DNA of 64,000 nucleotides from Hofstenia miamia (GCA_004352715.1 SCFE01000108.1:1383892-1447891); one strand, 5' to 3'; shown: positions 23,270 through 35,365, counted from the stretch's first letter. Made by a program: numbers and translations. Notes: a model not told the origin generated them from the letters alone.

Positions 23270-23660
23270 TTTCAAGATATAAGAATCATCGAAATTTAAA
23301 AACGCTGGCAGAGAAAAAGTCTAAGTTTAATGACTCAGGAGAAAACACGGAGTTTTCATTAGAATAAATTATATTTTAATGTCAATTGGTGTGATATGAG
23401 AAAATGATATTGGTTGTAAAAATAGAGCTATTCTAAATTATAAATATATTTTGTTATTGATTGTATTATAATGAAATGTCTACATTCATGAAGTATCAAT
23501 CAACATTCTATTTTCTTGTTCCCTTGCAAAACAATATTTTGATGTCAGATAAATGCAGACCTATGTAATAGCACATATTCCATGCATAAGTACAATACTT
23601 TGTGCTCGTATTTTTATTATTATTATTATTATTATTACTACTATTATTATTCTAATAAAA
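23270..23660. other. Non-coding stretch ending in a (TTA)n tract
   Basis: Nothing coding. An imperfect (TTA)n tract lies at 23609-23651 directly before the dispersed repeat at 23661. Confidence 0.6.
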
Positions 23661-23837
23661 CAATGTACACTGGGAGACCGCAACACACTTAATGCATTCA
23701 AAAGATACAAACAATATTGAACACCTACACAAAGATTGATTTTTATTATTATTATTATATATTGTGTTTATTAGCTTGTAGCTATAGATTTGTTTAATTT
23801 TATTTTTTTTTGGTAAGTAAATTGCTTTTTGACTCTT
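23661..23837 (+). repeat. Dispersed repeat copy A, probably a LINE 3' UTR
   Basis: This 177-bp block is clearly similar to 34878-35078. Shared words in order include CAAT.TACA, ATGCATTC, ACA.TATTGA/ACATTGA, CATCTACACAAA-like sequence, TATTATATATTGT, TTAATTTGTAG-like sequence and TTGACTCTT. Copy A runs straight into (TTA)n through GACTCTTATTATT, much like the LINE end at 13208-13220. A LINE 3' end is therefore the best guess. No frame is conserved on the plus strand; the antisense frame at 23652-23918 is mostly microsatellite. Confidence 0.6.
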
Positions 23838-23894
23838 ATTATTATTATTATTATTATTATAATGATTATTATTATTATTATTATTATTATTATT
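23838..23894 (+). repeat. (TTA)n tract between repeat A and a LINE fragment
   Basis: This TTA/ATT array has one interruption (TATAATGATTA). It separates a probable LINE 3' end from the 5' end of another LINE piece, the same arrangement as at 12357-12375. Confidence 0.85.
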
Positions 23895-23904
23895 TTCCCC
23901 AATA

Positions 23905-24322
23905 TAAGAGAAAGACAAACATTAATAAATTCCCAGCAAAATCATACTTTTCTTTTAGACTCGTAAATGCAAATGAACTAGAAACCATAATAAAAAATTT
24001 AGACACAAATAAATCAACTGCTTCCTATAATCTTACAACCTTTATTATTAAACGTCATTTTCATATATTTAGTGAACATCTTCTATTCGCATTTAACCAA
24101 TGTATTATTGATAATGAATTCCCTGATATATTTAAGAAATCAGACATAAGCCCTATATATAAAAAAGGCGATCCTCTAAACGCACAAAATTATAGGCCAA
24201 TTTGCATTGGCCATCCTTTCAGTAAACTATTTGAAAAATTATTAAATAATCAAATAAATGCATATTTGATATCTGAAAATATTCTTTCGACAAAACAATT
24301 TGGTTTCCGCAATGGGTTTAGC
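23905..24322 (+). pseudogene. LINE reverse transcriptase fragment (fingers), cut by an assembly gap
   Basis: The translated stretch contains a pre-RT segment (NANELETIIKNLDTNKS), then FPDIFKKSDISPIYKKGD (near 24120-24170), AQNYRPICI, FSKLFEKLL and ILSTKQFGFRNGFS up to base 24322. This order is RT motifs 0 to 2a of a CR1/L2/jockey-type ORF2. The frame is open here, but the endonuclease half is missing (5' truncation) and a 1000-N gap removes the palm. The actual start is unclear; the ATG at 23810 only runs through microsatellite and is not real. Confidence 0.8.
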
Positions 24323-25322
24323 NNNNNNNNNNNNNNNNNNNNNNNNNNNNNNNNNNNNNNNNNNNNNNNNNNNNNNNNNNNNNNNNNNNNNNNNNNNNNN
24401 NNNNNNNNNNNNNNNNNNNNNNNNNNNNNNNNNNNNNNNNNNNNNNNNNNNNNNNNNNNNNNNNNNNNNNNNNNNNNNNNNNNNNNNNNNNNNNNNNNNN
24501 NNNNNNNNNNNNNNNNNNNNNNNNNNNNNNNNNNNNNNNNNNNNNNNNNNNNNNNNNNNNNNNNNNNNNNNNNNNNNNNNNNNNNNNNNNNNNNNNNNNN
24601 NNNNNNNNNNNNNNNNNNNNNNNNNNNNNNNNNNNNNNNNNNNNNNNNNNNNNNNNNNNNNNNNNNNNNNNNNNNNNNNNNNNNNNNNNNNNNNNNNNNN
24701 NNNNNNNNNNNNNNNNNNNNNNNNNNNNNNNNNNNNNNNNNNNNNNNNNNNNNNNNNNNNNNNNNNNNNNNNNNNNNNNNNNNNNNNNNNNNNNNNNNNN
24801 NNNNNNNNNNNNNNNNNNNNNNNNNNNNNNNNNNNNNNNNNNNNNNNNNNNNNNNNNNNNNNNNNNNNNNNNNNNNNNNNNNNNNNNNNNNNNNNNNNNN
24901 NNNNNNNNNNNNNNNNNNNNNNNNNNNNNNNNNNNNNNNNNNNNNNNNNNNNNNNNNNNNNNNNNNNNNNNNNNNNNNNNNNNNNNNNNNNNNNNNNNNN
25001 NNNNNNNNNNNNNNNNNNNNNNNNNNNNNNNNNNNNNNNNNNNNNNNNNNNNNNNNNNNNNNNNNNNNNNNNNNNNNNNNNNNNNNNNNNNNNNNNNNNN
25101 NNNNNNNNNNNNNNNNNNNNNNNNNNNNNNNNNNNNNNNNNNNNNNNNNNNNNNNNNNNNNNNNNNNNNNNNNNNNNNNNNNNNNNNNNNNNNNNNNNNN
25201 NNNNNNNNNNNNNNNNNNNNNNNNNNNNNNNNNNNNNNNNNNNNNNNNNNNNNNNNNNNNNNNNNNNNNNNNNNNNNNNNNNNNNNNNNNNNNNNNNNNN
25301 NNNNNNNNNNNNNNNNNNNNNN
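24323..25322. other. Assembly gap (1000 N)
   Basis: Exactly 1000 N, a conventional placeholder length, so the true size is unknown. Frames running through it are meaningless. Confidence 0.98.
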
Positions 25323-25696
25323 ATTAAGCTAACTACAAACAGTAGTGGCGCTAAGCTGTCTCCCTGGAATATACCCCGTCTAAACCTCAACCTATGCCCA
25401 TCTATCTCAGTCTGCCACTTTCCCAACTCTCTCTCTAGAAACTCAACCCATTTCTGCGAAACTCCATTAGCCTCTAACGTCTTCAATACCCACTTATGTG
25501 ATATGCTGTCATATGCCTTCCTGTAGTCTATCCATGCCATTGCCAAGTTTGTCTTCCTTCTTCTGCAATTCTCCACCACTGCCTGGTCTATCAACAACTG
25601 ATCTTTGCATCCTCTCGTCTTTGTCCTACATCCCTTCTGCTCCTCTGGTATCAACCTATTCTCTTCTAAGTAACATGCCAGCCTACTTGAAATCAC
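25323..25696 (-). pseudogene. 5'-truncated RT fragment of an R4/Dong-type LINE (antisense)
   Basis: Read on the minus strand, the protein begins [21 protein letters not shown], then [15 protein letters not shown], motif [18 protein letters not shown] with the catalytic Asp, and motif [16 protein letters not shown], where the gap begins. These are the hallmark RT motifs of the restriction-endonuclease-type LINEs, matching the kind of element at 1-510. The catalytic ADD box would lie in the gap. There is no true start codon: the similarity begins a few bases from a (TAA)n tract (minus strand), so the piece is truncated at the microsatellite. The plus-strand frames at 24300-25526 and 25498-25803 are shadows. 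Confidence 0.85.
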
Positions 25697-25698
25697 TG

Positions 25699-25749
<51 letters not shown>
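25699..25749. repeat. (ATT)n tract shared by two LINE fragments
   Basis: About 17 ATT units lie between the antisense Dong-type RT (6 bp away) and a plus-strand LINE C-terminal relic starting at 25751. Both pieces appear truncated at this tract. Confidence 0.9.
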
Positions 25750-25750
25750 A

Positions 25751-25990
25751 ATGAACAGTGGATTTTCCGCAAAGCAGTCAGTCCCTTTTCATGCTACAGA
25801 TAAATGGAATAAACTTCCTGATATCATTAGACTAACTGAAAAATATACTAAACACAAAGAGCTTACCAAAATGGCATTGATGAAATTGCAAAGTATGATT
25901 GGCGATTCCAGAGAATTTATTAATTATCTACATCCTGATCTGATGTGCAAACAATATGACATCATTGATTTGCAATGTAGTGGTAGTAAC
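25751..25990 (+). pseudogene. LINE ORF2 C-terminal relic
   Basis: NSGFSAKQSVPFHATDKWN followed by KLPDIIRL has the NSG...S......WN.LP..IR pattern of the extreme C terminus of CR1/L2/jockey ORF2 proteins. It starts right at the (ATT)n tract. The downstream part to the (TA)n at 26013 may be 3' UTR. It may belong to the same element as the RT piece at 23905-24322, with the antisense insertion between them, or to an independent truncated copy; the gap prevents a decision. Confidence 0.5.
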
Positions 25991-26009
25991 TTATGCGATT
26001 CATGTATCC

Positions 26010-26012
<3 letters not shown>

Positions 26013-26045
<33 letters not shown>
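26013..26045. repeat. (TA)n microsatellite
   Basis: About 16 TA units after the LINE relic. IYIYIY-type frames through it are artefacts. Confidence 0.95.
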
Positions 26046-26047
<2 letters not shown>

Positions 26048-26498
26048 CTCTAGAAATATTTGTTTGTGTGATGATCAGAAATGTTTTAAAAGTCCGTATG
26101 TTATTAAAAATGTGATNTTTATTATTGTTTAATGGCAGGCTAAATATATTGCAATACATTCAGTGATATACTATAAATGGATTAAAATAGAGTAAGAAAA
26201 ACATTTGAAGTAAGATTTTTAAAAATCTTTCGCAACTTGAAAGATAGCACATGGCACATGATATTAAAAATATAATTTAGAAATATATTTGCTTAAAAAT
26301 ATTAATTCTGTATTAGAATAAAGGTTGGGAGATCTAAATCAATGGAAGAATGCAGTCAAACTCTATTCATCTTTGTCAAGATAACGATTTGACAGACAAA
26401 CATGGATAAATTATAATTCAATCAAGTAAACTCGCTTACACCACACAATATCCGTATAGGCAGTCAGTCGTGCAAGACCAACACAGACAAGCCGTCTG

Positions 26499-26499
<1 letters not shown>

Positions 26500-26533
<34 letters not shown>

Positions 26534-26734
26534 TNNNNNNNNNNNNNNNNNNNNNNNNNNNNNNNNNNNNNNNNNNNNNNNNNNNNNNNNNNNNNNNNNN
26601 NNNNNNNNNNNNNNNNNNNNNNNNNNNNNNNNNNNNNNNNNNNNNNNNNNNNNNNNNNNNNNNNNNNNNNNNNNNNNNNNNNNNNNNNNNNNNNNNNNNN
26701 NNNNNATATATATATATATATATATATATATTCA
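26500..26734. repeat. (AT)n microsatellite with 171-N gap (26535-26705)
   Basis: (AT)n on both sides of the gap. The sequence TATATTCAT occurs both just before the N run and just after the second array, suggesting that the assembly may have duplicated one array rather than spanned real missing sequence. Confidence 0.9.
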
Positions 26735-29700
26735 TCTTTGCTATACGCTATTTGTTCGCATTACAACAGTCGTCATTAATAACTATTTAAACGGCATTTG
26801 GGATCTTGAAAGTGTAGTGCAGCATTTCACATTCTATACTCCAAAGAAATTATTTAAAATTTGCTTGACTAAATTGCAAAGCTAATGGACGATTTAACCT
26901 TTTTTAAAACAATTCCTTTCGGAAAATGATAGCAATAGTTACTACGTTTTGTGTTAGCAGGATTTCAACGAAGTAGGAAGATCACCGACATTAATGGGCT
27001 GATTAGAGCGAGTCAGCGCGCAATTATATTCAGTGAAATAAAATCAATAGTTATGCTCTAAGGTAAGGCTCTTCAGCGGCATGGGCTGCTGAAGGACCGA
27101 ACATACAATAAATCAAGCTTCGAAACAAAATATTTATCTTTAGCCAAAGAATAGGCATATTAACAAAAAAATTAAGCGTCAGTTTCACATAAGAGAGTTT
27201 CCATTTTATTTGAAATGCTATATTTATATGTCCCATTGATAAATATTTGCTACCTGCATAACAGGTAAGAAAAGATGTTAGACATGTCAGTAGGCAGAGT
27301 TACGGGTCCTTACCTCGATATGTTGGTAATGAATGCACTTTACTATTCATATCTTAGGCTTAATATACCAAAGCTATTATTGGAAGCAATTTGAATCTCC
27401 TATTTAATTCACCAAGGTCATTATAATTTTATTAGTGCAATCAAAACAGCAATGTCGGATAGCATGTTTGTACTCTTTCTTTATTATGTCAATAAATGTG
27501 TTTTACTACTATATTTATAGATTCTGTCGAAAGCAGCTGTAATACGTAAATTTCAATATTTTCTAACTGATTATGGAAACGCTGTGTTTTACTCAAAGTT
27601 CTATATAATTACCACAAGTTCACCCGCAATACCTAATCTTTGTATAGTGAACCACAGTCATCATTATGGAAGTAGAATTTTAGCTTTTCCTTTCCAGATA
27701 TTCTTTAAATTGCATACAGTCATTTTTGAAGTAAGCGTTTAGGCTTAAAAATTCAGGAATGTTTTTGTGTGAGTCGATTAAAATAATTAACCCAGTACAT
27801 TTGATAGAGCCATGTCAAGTCAGGAAATATGCAGATCAACATTTTATGTATCATAAGAGCAGGATATAGTTGATTATTTGACAAGGTATTCAACAAAAAA
27901 TCAAAGTCAGGGAATTAATTCGCATCGCAATATTTTTATACTTTAGCTTGTGTACATTTTTTTGTAAACAAATTTGTATACCTTATCTCCTCGCTTCTTC
28001 AATAAATGGGGAACTTATTTGTGTATTTCAATGAAGAAACATAAAAATTAGAAATATTTTGAAAAAAATATGATGGAACCACGCGTTACGTTCATATATT
28101 TTATTCTTAAATTTATACAAAAGGAAGCAGGTTGATTTGATTATTAAATATTCTAAAAACTTGTAGTGCAAAATTTTGGTTTTATATATTCGTTTATTTC
28201 TTAAAAACAGCCTAATCATAAAAATACATTAGTTTTACCAACATCTATAACCATATTTGCATAGGAAATTCTTCAGATATTGTCCTAGAATACTGTGGGT
28301 AGAAAATACTTATATCGATTGTAACGAAATTTTTCAGATTTCGAAGGTAGCTGGGGTATGGTCGCTTTAAAATATTACAAAATAGGAAAATTTATGTAAA
28401 TTAAATAATTTGCTTTTATTATAGAATTGACAGCAATCAAATACTGTTTCAGATCCTTATTATGAAATTTTGTCAAGAGTTGATTTGAATAATAAGTAAG
28501 TATATATATATAATATTTTAGGCTAGTCTTAGACTCATATATTTGATATGATAATTGATGCAAGATTCAATTTCAAAAAGCCTGAATAACATTAATGTAC
28601 ATCAGTATAAGAAAACTTCTTCATATATATCCAAGACATTAACTACTGCTAATCATTTGATGTACTTAGGTTACAAGGAAATGAATAATGTTTACCCCCA
28701 TTGGATTAGAGGGAGATGCAAGATGATAAACACTCAATAACTCAATATTTGTTTCGGATCGGGTCAGGTTCGGGTTCAGAGTGAAGTCATATTGTCGTTC
28801 TCTAATATGCTTTGTCGTTGTATAAATGAAAAATATTTCATGTGATACATGAAGTTGATATTATGGGCATGTATCATGGCAACTTGTTAAAATTAGAGGT
28901 GTTGAATATTTAATATTAAAATATTATTATAGAATGTTTTCTAGTATGTTTGACCAAACCCAACATTCAGGAATAATCCAAATTTGAATGTTCTGCTGTT
29001 GATGGTATATTATTCAGATGTCGGAATGATTGGTTTTTTGAGTTATTTTAACCACGTGGTGTAATTATATTTTGTCATCTGCAAGCACATGATTTATTTC
29101 ATCTCATTAATGATATGATTGATATTTTAAAAGTCGGAAGCCATTAGTGCATTGAAATCAATCAAAATTTACATTAATAGATTTTCAGAAGATAAAGGTG
29201 TGATTAAATTATAAAAGCCTTACGTCATATTTATATTCCACTTTACATTTGCATTGCAGGAAGTTAGAAATATTGAATAATTAAGAAGCAATTTGAAAGC
29301 AAAGCACAAATCTTTACTAGAAATCACTATTCAAATAGATGTAATCTTTCCACTATAACTACTAAAGTGGATTGTAAGTAGATCTTTTGCCTTTACTACA
29401 GCCTTAGAACAACATGAAAATAAACCAGGCTAAATTTTCATTATAGTCAGAGTCTAGACCTATGCGGAGTCTTTTTTTACGTAAGCCTGAATGGGTGCGG
29501 AAAGCGATTATTTATGTTCAGTTGCGTTAGGCTGGAGTTGGAGCATTTTAGTAGGCTATGCATATCGAAGGCTATAGATTTAAGTTCACTTTTGGGCATT
29601 TAAGATGATTATAAATACCTATATTTATTGAATGGCGGCGCAATTCAAGCATCAGCCTTCAATAATTCATCTTTCTTCTTGTGCTTGACCTATAACATAC

Positions 29701-31335
29701 AATGGCTTGACATGGGCATATTTGTAACTTTGAACTCAAACCTTGTTCAGTTTCCATATATTTTCCAAGTTAGGCTAAAACCCAAATACATTGTAAAATT
29801 GAAATATTATAATTGAGGGAATTTTTAATGGAAAACAATTTATTATATTAACGTTCAGCATGATGCCAGAAAAATAATTGGGTTGCAATTTCCATACGCA
29901 AGAGTTTACACATTAATTTGAATTCGGCTTAAGCTCTGAGCATGTTGAAATGACAATTAAAAAACGAGTTAAGCCAAAAGCATATAACCATTTAGCCAAG
30001 ACTGAAAACAATATTAATTAAATTTAAAAGCATTATTTTGATTCCAAAAAGGGCAATGTCCAGTTATTTATTAAATGTGCAAAATTTCGCATAATCAGAA
30101 TGTTCTTTTGAAAATAAATCACTTTGATGAATCTGGAAATATATGCATTGCCTTGTGGGGCATATCAAATACGAGATTTAATGTCTCGTAAATATTATAC
30201 AAAAATGCTAAATCCAATGCAATGATTGAAAAATAGCCCTGCTCTAGCTTTGATGTCGATCTACAAATTTTGAAATCGCAGCTATCAAATGTCACACCAT
30301 TTTATAAAAATTAATCAAAGAAATTGCAGTTTACACTATTTCTTTAGAAAATGAAACAGGTATTAAATAGAACACATTTTGAGTGTGGATGAAAATTGAA
30401 AACTAAAAAATTAATTAAGGATTAAATTTTATGAAAATTGATTGGTAAGTGTTTGAGAATACAATCTTGTCTACTTAAGAATTTCTTGAATTCTCATTTG
30501 ACAGTGATTTGCATGTTATTTTTATATTGAACAACAACGAAAACAGCTTTGAGTAAATTTAATTAACAAGTGTGAATTTGTCTATTTGTGGATATTCTCG
30601 AACCTTAACAGAGATATACAAACTTTATGAATCCATTAAACGTAAATCTAGACATGTGTTTAGCACGACACTATAAATGTAGAAAAACTCAAACATATCC
30701 AGGGAAAATATGCAATCTGGCATATGAGCGTTCAAAACAAGTTTATTTTCCATGTTTAGTAAACTAAGAATATTTTTTATTATATATTGAAAACATACAA
30801 AATTCTAGTGAAAGAACACACTTGTTTTTTAGTATAACTTCCAACACACAATTAATGCTTTTAGCCATCTTACATGAAAAAGGTTACCAATTTAAAAATT
30901 AGAGCACGTCAGTAATTTTTATGTTTAATGTGAACAACATTATGAATTTATAAATAAAAACCATAGTTTTTTATATTTTCCAAAAAAATATATAAAATCA
31001 CATGAATACATAATGCTTAAAGCTATGCTGTTTGAATTGAGTCCATAAAAATAACATTATTCATGTTAAAAATATATTACTATCAACAACTTTTAGTTTG
31101 AATTTCATGTGTTACTTTCTCTATGCTTGAAGTGAAAACACTTTACTTGCACAGAATTCAAAAAAAAATATCAATTCAATCAAATACAGGGACCACAATA
31201 AAATCTCTTTGTAAATTCAATTAACCGGTTTTGTATTCTAACCTAGTATATTATTGGTACCGCAAAATTTAGTTGTTCGGTTGTTAGTGCATCAAAAATT
31301 ATTTTAACTTATTTGGCCCTTCAAAATGATTAAAA
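26735..31335. other. Non-coding AT-rich stretch
   Basis: No gene or RNA is recognised. A small patch at 28754-28780 (TTCGGATCGGGTCAGGTTCGGG) resembles subterminal repeats of the hAT-like MITEs in this window. The short frames (27051, 28028, 28375, 28555, 29628) have no motif. Confidence 0.45.
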
Positions 31336-31337
31336 GC

Positions 31338-31382
31338 TGTGGCGTCGCGCCATAGAGGCTGGGGGCTCGGTCCCATCGATAT
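31338..31382. mobile_element. Possible DNA-transposon end fragment
   Basis: GTGGCGTCGCGCCATAGAGG then CTGGGGGCTCGGTCCC is a sharp GC-rich island resembling hAT-type ends (GGCGT..., GGGGGC...). No partner end was found. Confidence 0.25.
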
Positions 31383-31384
31383 TC

Positions 31385-34050
31385 TAGAAATTGTCTGAAT
31401 TTTTAAATGATTTCTGCGGCTGTTGGCAGGAGCGACTTGATGGTGGCCGGTGAGAGGATCTTGACTAATACATATAAATTAGACCAATTCAGGGAAAACT
31501 TGTACAATTTCATGTGCTATTCTACACAAAATATATTTAAATGTCAGTACGCAACAAATAATTCGTTTACTTGCATACAAAATGCCATTCTGTAATTTCA
31601 AAATTATACAATTTTTATCCAGTTAAGGGTAAGCAAAGTTGACCCACTCCACTTTTCAAACATTTTACTTTGTTAGATACATACCATAATGATTATTCAA
31701 AAATAAGACTTTTGATAAATCTGTGTGAAATAAGATCAATACATTCTTTCTATATATCCATTTAAGGATGATTTGACTTAATAGATATAGGCTTAGTGAA
31801 TGTGAAAGAATACGAAAAGAGTTGATAAATTCAAAAATTAATTGAGCATCTCAATTTGTAGACAAATCTAACTGCAATTGTTTAAAGTGATTTTGTAAAT
31901 TCTGAATAAGACAGCATTTCAGAAAAATCGCATTTATCTCTTTGGAAATTTCTTATATCAAAAGAGTGATCATAAATCATCGATAGCATATCAAACTGAG
32001 GTCAATTATTGAGAGATGTTTACAGCATAACTAATTAATTGAATTTATATTCTAAAAATAGCTTCACAAAGGTGATATTTTAACGATTTGTTGAATTTCA
32101 ACAATACATTTTCATGAAAATTAATAAAATGGATGCAGGATTCAGAAAAGAAGATTTTGCAATCGGTGACAGCAAATAGATTTCTCCCAAAATTAAAATA
32201 GTATACTTGCTCATAGAACTAATATATACTAAGAAAAACTGCCTGCACGCCACAAAGAAAATAATCGTAATATACAAACTGAGGCCTACGCGGTTGCCTG
32301 CCTAGTAAGAGTAAATATTATTAAACCTTAAAATATTTAAGGTCCAAATCTAAACAATTCCTCCTCGTTTTAAAAACGTGAAGTAATTGTTTTTCAAATA
32401 TGGCTCCAAATGTAGAATAAACTTAACATTTCACCGTCTTTGAATTATATGTTGAATGAATGTGATGTAATTAAGATTGAAGATGGGAATAAAAATGCAT
32501 GAAATTATTTGTGATAAATCGAACCGTTGTTTTGACATTCACGCTTGTTCAAAAACTCAACACGTAACAGCTGTCTTGCGATTCAGTACTTCCCACATGG
32601 TTTCATTAAAAGTCTTCCATAACTGTAAATCCACTGTACTAATTACTTAATCTGATACAAACATGTGTTAATGCTCTATAAAGAATTGGACATTTTTTTC
32701 AATATATTCATATTATTATCTTGAAAATTATTAGAGATTAATCACAACTAAAAATAGATGTGTATTACTAATCGGTATTGAGATTTGAGTAACCTACTCA
32801 TCCAAATTCCAAAATTTATTTTTATTAAATTAAGTTATATATATATACATATATATATATGTATACATATATATACATAGACCATGTAAATGCAACTAAA
32901 ATATTTTATCGGTAGGCCTGGAAAAGATCCAATTATCACATAGAACCCTAGTTTTGCATTTTACAAGGCTTAAACCAACAAAATCCGTTTGTGAGGAAAC
33001 ATTCTATAATCTTAGATTTGGTAGACTTTAAAGGTGTTTTTAAAAAACCCAAAGTAACTAAAGAATCTAATAGCATTATTTGCTATGATTTTGATTATTT
33101 TTCAAATTTTGCAACAGCATTAATTTTTAATACAAATATTTGTATTCAAAATATTTGACTAATCAGCTTAATGCAAAGGCGTCATCCAAAAAGACCTCCT
33201 TATTTAGATTTTAATCATACCTTGTTCTACTCTGTTCATATCAACTTGAACATCAAAAAAAAATTTTGTTTCCAACAGATGTTGAAGGTTGCTAATAGGA
33301 TATATTTCGCAGTTTAAAATAGTTTTTAATATTTTTGATACATATATCTAGAAATATTTGTTACAGATTTATCAGTTCAACATAAGCAATATCATAAACT
33401 TGCTGTAGTTGTATGAGTATGTAATAATTTTTGCAGTAACTCCAGCGTTTTAGCATAACTAGGACAGTTCTATACGTATAGTTAAACTAATTTGTAAACG
33501 ACTTAAGCAGATGTATACTAACCAGTTTTAGCATTTTAAATATATATTTGCAAAAATTAAATTTAGTCTATCGTCGAAAGGCTTTGTTGGAATAAAAAAG
33601 TAAAATTTGAGAATTATAATAAGAATCAGAATTGAATTACAATTTTAAAATTGTAGTAATTTAACCACGCATAGGTACCAGAGTTACTTTGGATCTTGTT
33701 CTGTGGATCACAAAATTTAATTTATGTGAATTCATAAAACATTGTAGATCAATAAAGGCCACTAAATTCTTTATTTATTCTCATAGTAAATTCAAGTTTA
33801 AATGAAAATCACATTGCAACCATTTTGTTGTGTACCAATCACAATACACTATGAGAGCTAGCTAGTACTGGTATATCAATAAAAATATTTGGCATTGCTT
33901 AAAACACCATGCGCATTGAGAGGCATTTGCAACTTTTTGTCTCTCTCCATAAACGTGAACATATGGATTCTTTTATATGTTTGTAGATTGGATTGGATAT
34001 TCGATTCACGGCTACTCTGATAGATAGTACCAACAACCACTTCGATACAC
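31385..34050. other. Non-coding AT-rich stretch with a palindromic (TA)n/(CA) tract
   Basis: Only a compound TATATATA/CATATATA/GTATACATA microsatellite at about 32836-32880, which is nearly self-complementary, stands out. Confidence 0.5.
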
Positions 34051-34051
34051 A

Positions 34052-34070
34052 CATATATATATATATATAT
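34052..34070. repeat. (AT)n microsatellite
   Basis: A short AT array 27 bp upstream of the MITE duplication at 34097. Confidence 0.9.
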
Positions 34071-34096
34071 AAAGTTTATGTGCTCTAAGTGTGGTT

Positions 34097-34245
34097 TGAC
34101 TCATCAGTGACGTACGCAGGGGGACATGGTGGAATGTCCCCCCGTCAGGTTTCCAAATTTGATTTTGACTGTATAAGTCAAAAACTTTTCATAATAACGA
34201 TGATGTCCCCCGTCAGAAAATCCTGCGTACGCCCCTGTGACTCAT
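34097..34245. mobile_element. 133-bp hAT-like MITE (34105-34237) with perfect 8-bp target duplication
   Basis: TGACTCAT flanks the element exactly on both sides (34097-34104 and 34238-34245). The ends are CAGTGACGTACGCAGG and, as reverse complement, CAGGGGCGTACGCAGG (14/16). Inner inverted blocks follow (GGGGGACAT on the left, ATGTCCCCC on the right). CAG ends plus an 8-bp duplication are diagnostic of the hAT superfamily. The element is far too short to encode anything and must have been moved in trans. The 65-aa frame at 34089-34286 only runs across it. Confidence 0.9.
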
Positions 34246-34509
34246 GTATACTTACCATTATTTGTATCAGAATTATTAGTTTATAAGCAATTGCTCTGCA
34301 TCGAAATACATTTCAAACAGTCTGCGAAAAACGAATTAGTCAGTAACAAGACGTTTGATTAGTTAAATATGCTTTTGAAGAATTTTATTAGACAGTATTT
34401 ATTAGGCTCAAATCAATTTTGTCTATCAAATATAATTTGTCTTCCCAAGAATTCACATCTAATGCAATCAGCATAAGTTCTCACCATAGAGTAGATTTTG
34501 AATTTGCAA

Positions 34510-34510
<1 letters not shown>

Positions 34511-34546
<36 letters not shown>
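34511..34546. repeat. (TA)n microsatellite
   Basis: About 13 TA units. Confidence 0.95.
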
Positions 34547-34549
<3 letters not shown>

Positions 34550-34610
34550 CACATTATTAAATCTTTTTAAGTGCTAAAATAGCATACTACTGCTTTGTGG
34601 GCATCCTCGT

Positions 34611-34669
34611 GCCTGGTGGTCGGAAGAATGGCTGAAACCGGCATAAAAGTAAATGAGCGACCACCTGGC
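34611..34669. repeat. Imperfect 12-bp inverted repeat (hairpin)
   Basis: GCCTGGTGGTCG (34611-34622) faces CGACCACCTGGC (34658-34669) with one mismatch and a 35-bp loop, inside a GC-richer patch. A related GTGTGGTCGTCTCTCAT occurs near 34720-34740. It could be part of a transposon end or a folded RNA. The antisense frame at 34567-34764 covers it without a motif. Confidence 0.5.
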
Positions 34670-34877
34670 AACCAAATTACCCTGCATATTTTATAACTAC
34701 CATAACAATGTTTGGTATGATTAGTGTGGTCGTCTCTCATACTTATTGCGAAACTAAATGTCAACGTACCAAATTTTACATCTAAAATACCAGAAGTACG
34801 TATTTTAGGATATCTCTTATCTATTTCTATTCTACCAACCTTAGATAATTATTAATCATTCTGATTATCTAAAGTTC

Positions 34878-35078
34878 AATATACATTAGGGGACGGTAAT
34901 ATACTTCATGCATTCGAAACATACATCCAACATTGAGCATCTACACAAACATTCACACAAACATTGATTATATTATTATATATTGTACATATTAATTTGT
35001 AGTTAAATATTTGTTTATAATTTATTTTTCTTTTGTCACGTGTTAGTTTGCCGATTTTTTTGTACACATTGACTCTTG
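34878..35078 (+). repeat. Dispersed repeat copy B, partner of 23661-23837
   Basis: Collinear with copy A through ATGCATTC, CATCTACACAAA, TTATTATATATTGT, TTAATTTGTAG and TTGACTCTT, with an extra CATTCACACAAA duplication near 34955. Unlike copy A it is not followed by (TTA)n but continues into a second repeat block (35092-35830). Confidence 0.6.
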
Positions 35079-35206
35079 TCCATGAATTTTGATCCGCATC
35101 CCACCCATTCATGAAAACTTCCTAGGGGATCCCCATGACAAAATTAATGTGTATGTATATATTTATACTAACTATTTTCATTTAATTATCTTTGGCCAAA
35201 TTTATG

Positions 35207-35210
<4 letters not shown>

Positions 35211-35255
<45 letters not shown>

Positions 35256-35362
35256 TGAACAATTTGTACAAATTATAAAACATCAAAATAATAATTTTAA
35301 TTATAAGGAATAATTGTACAATGAACGCTGGCAAGGNATATATATATATATATATATATATA
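35211..35362. repeat. Two (TA)n arrays around a single N at 35337
   Basis: Arrays at 35211-35249 and 35338-35362. The 89 bp after the first array (35248-35336) is repeated exactly after the second (35366-35454), with the single N in between. Confidence 0.9.
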
Positions 35363-35365
35363 TTT

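Noticed and set aside
23652-23918. Asn-rich antisense frame
   Set aside because: Translation of (TTA)n microsatellite and repeat A; there is no protein family signal.
24300-25526. Long frames through the N gap on both strands
   Set aside because: Their length comes from 1000 N; only the end pieces with RT motifs are real.
26470-26790. IYIYIY-type frames here and at 38043, 53921-54221, 58429-58859
   Set aside because: Direct translation of (TA)n and N runs.
34089-34286. 65-aa plus-strand frame with GGHGG
   Set aside because: It spans the 133-bp MITE and its duplications; no coding evidence.
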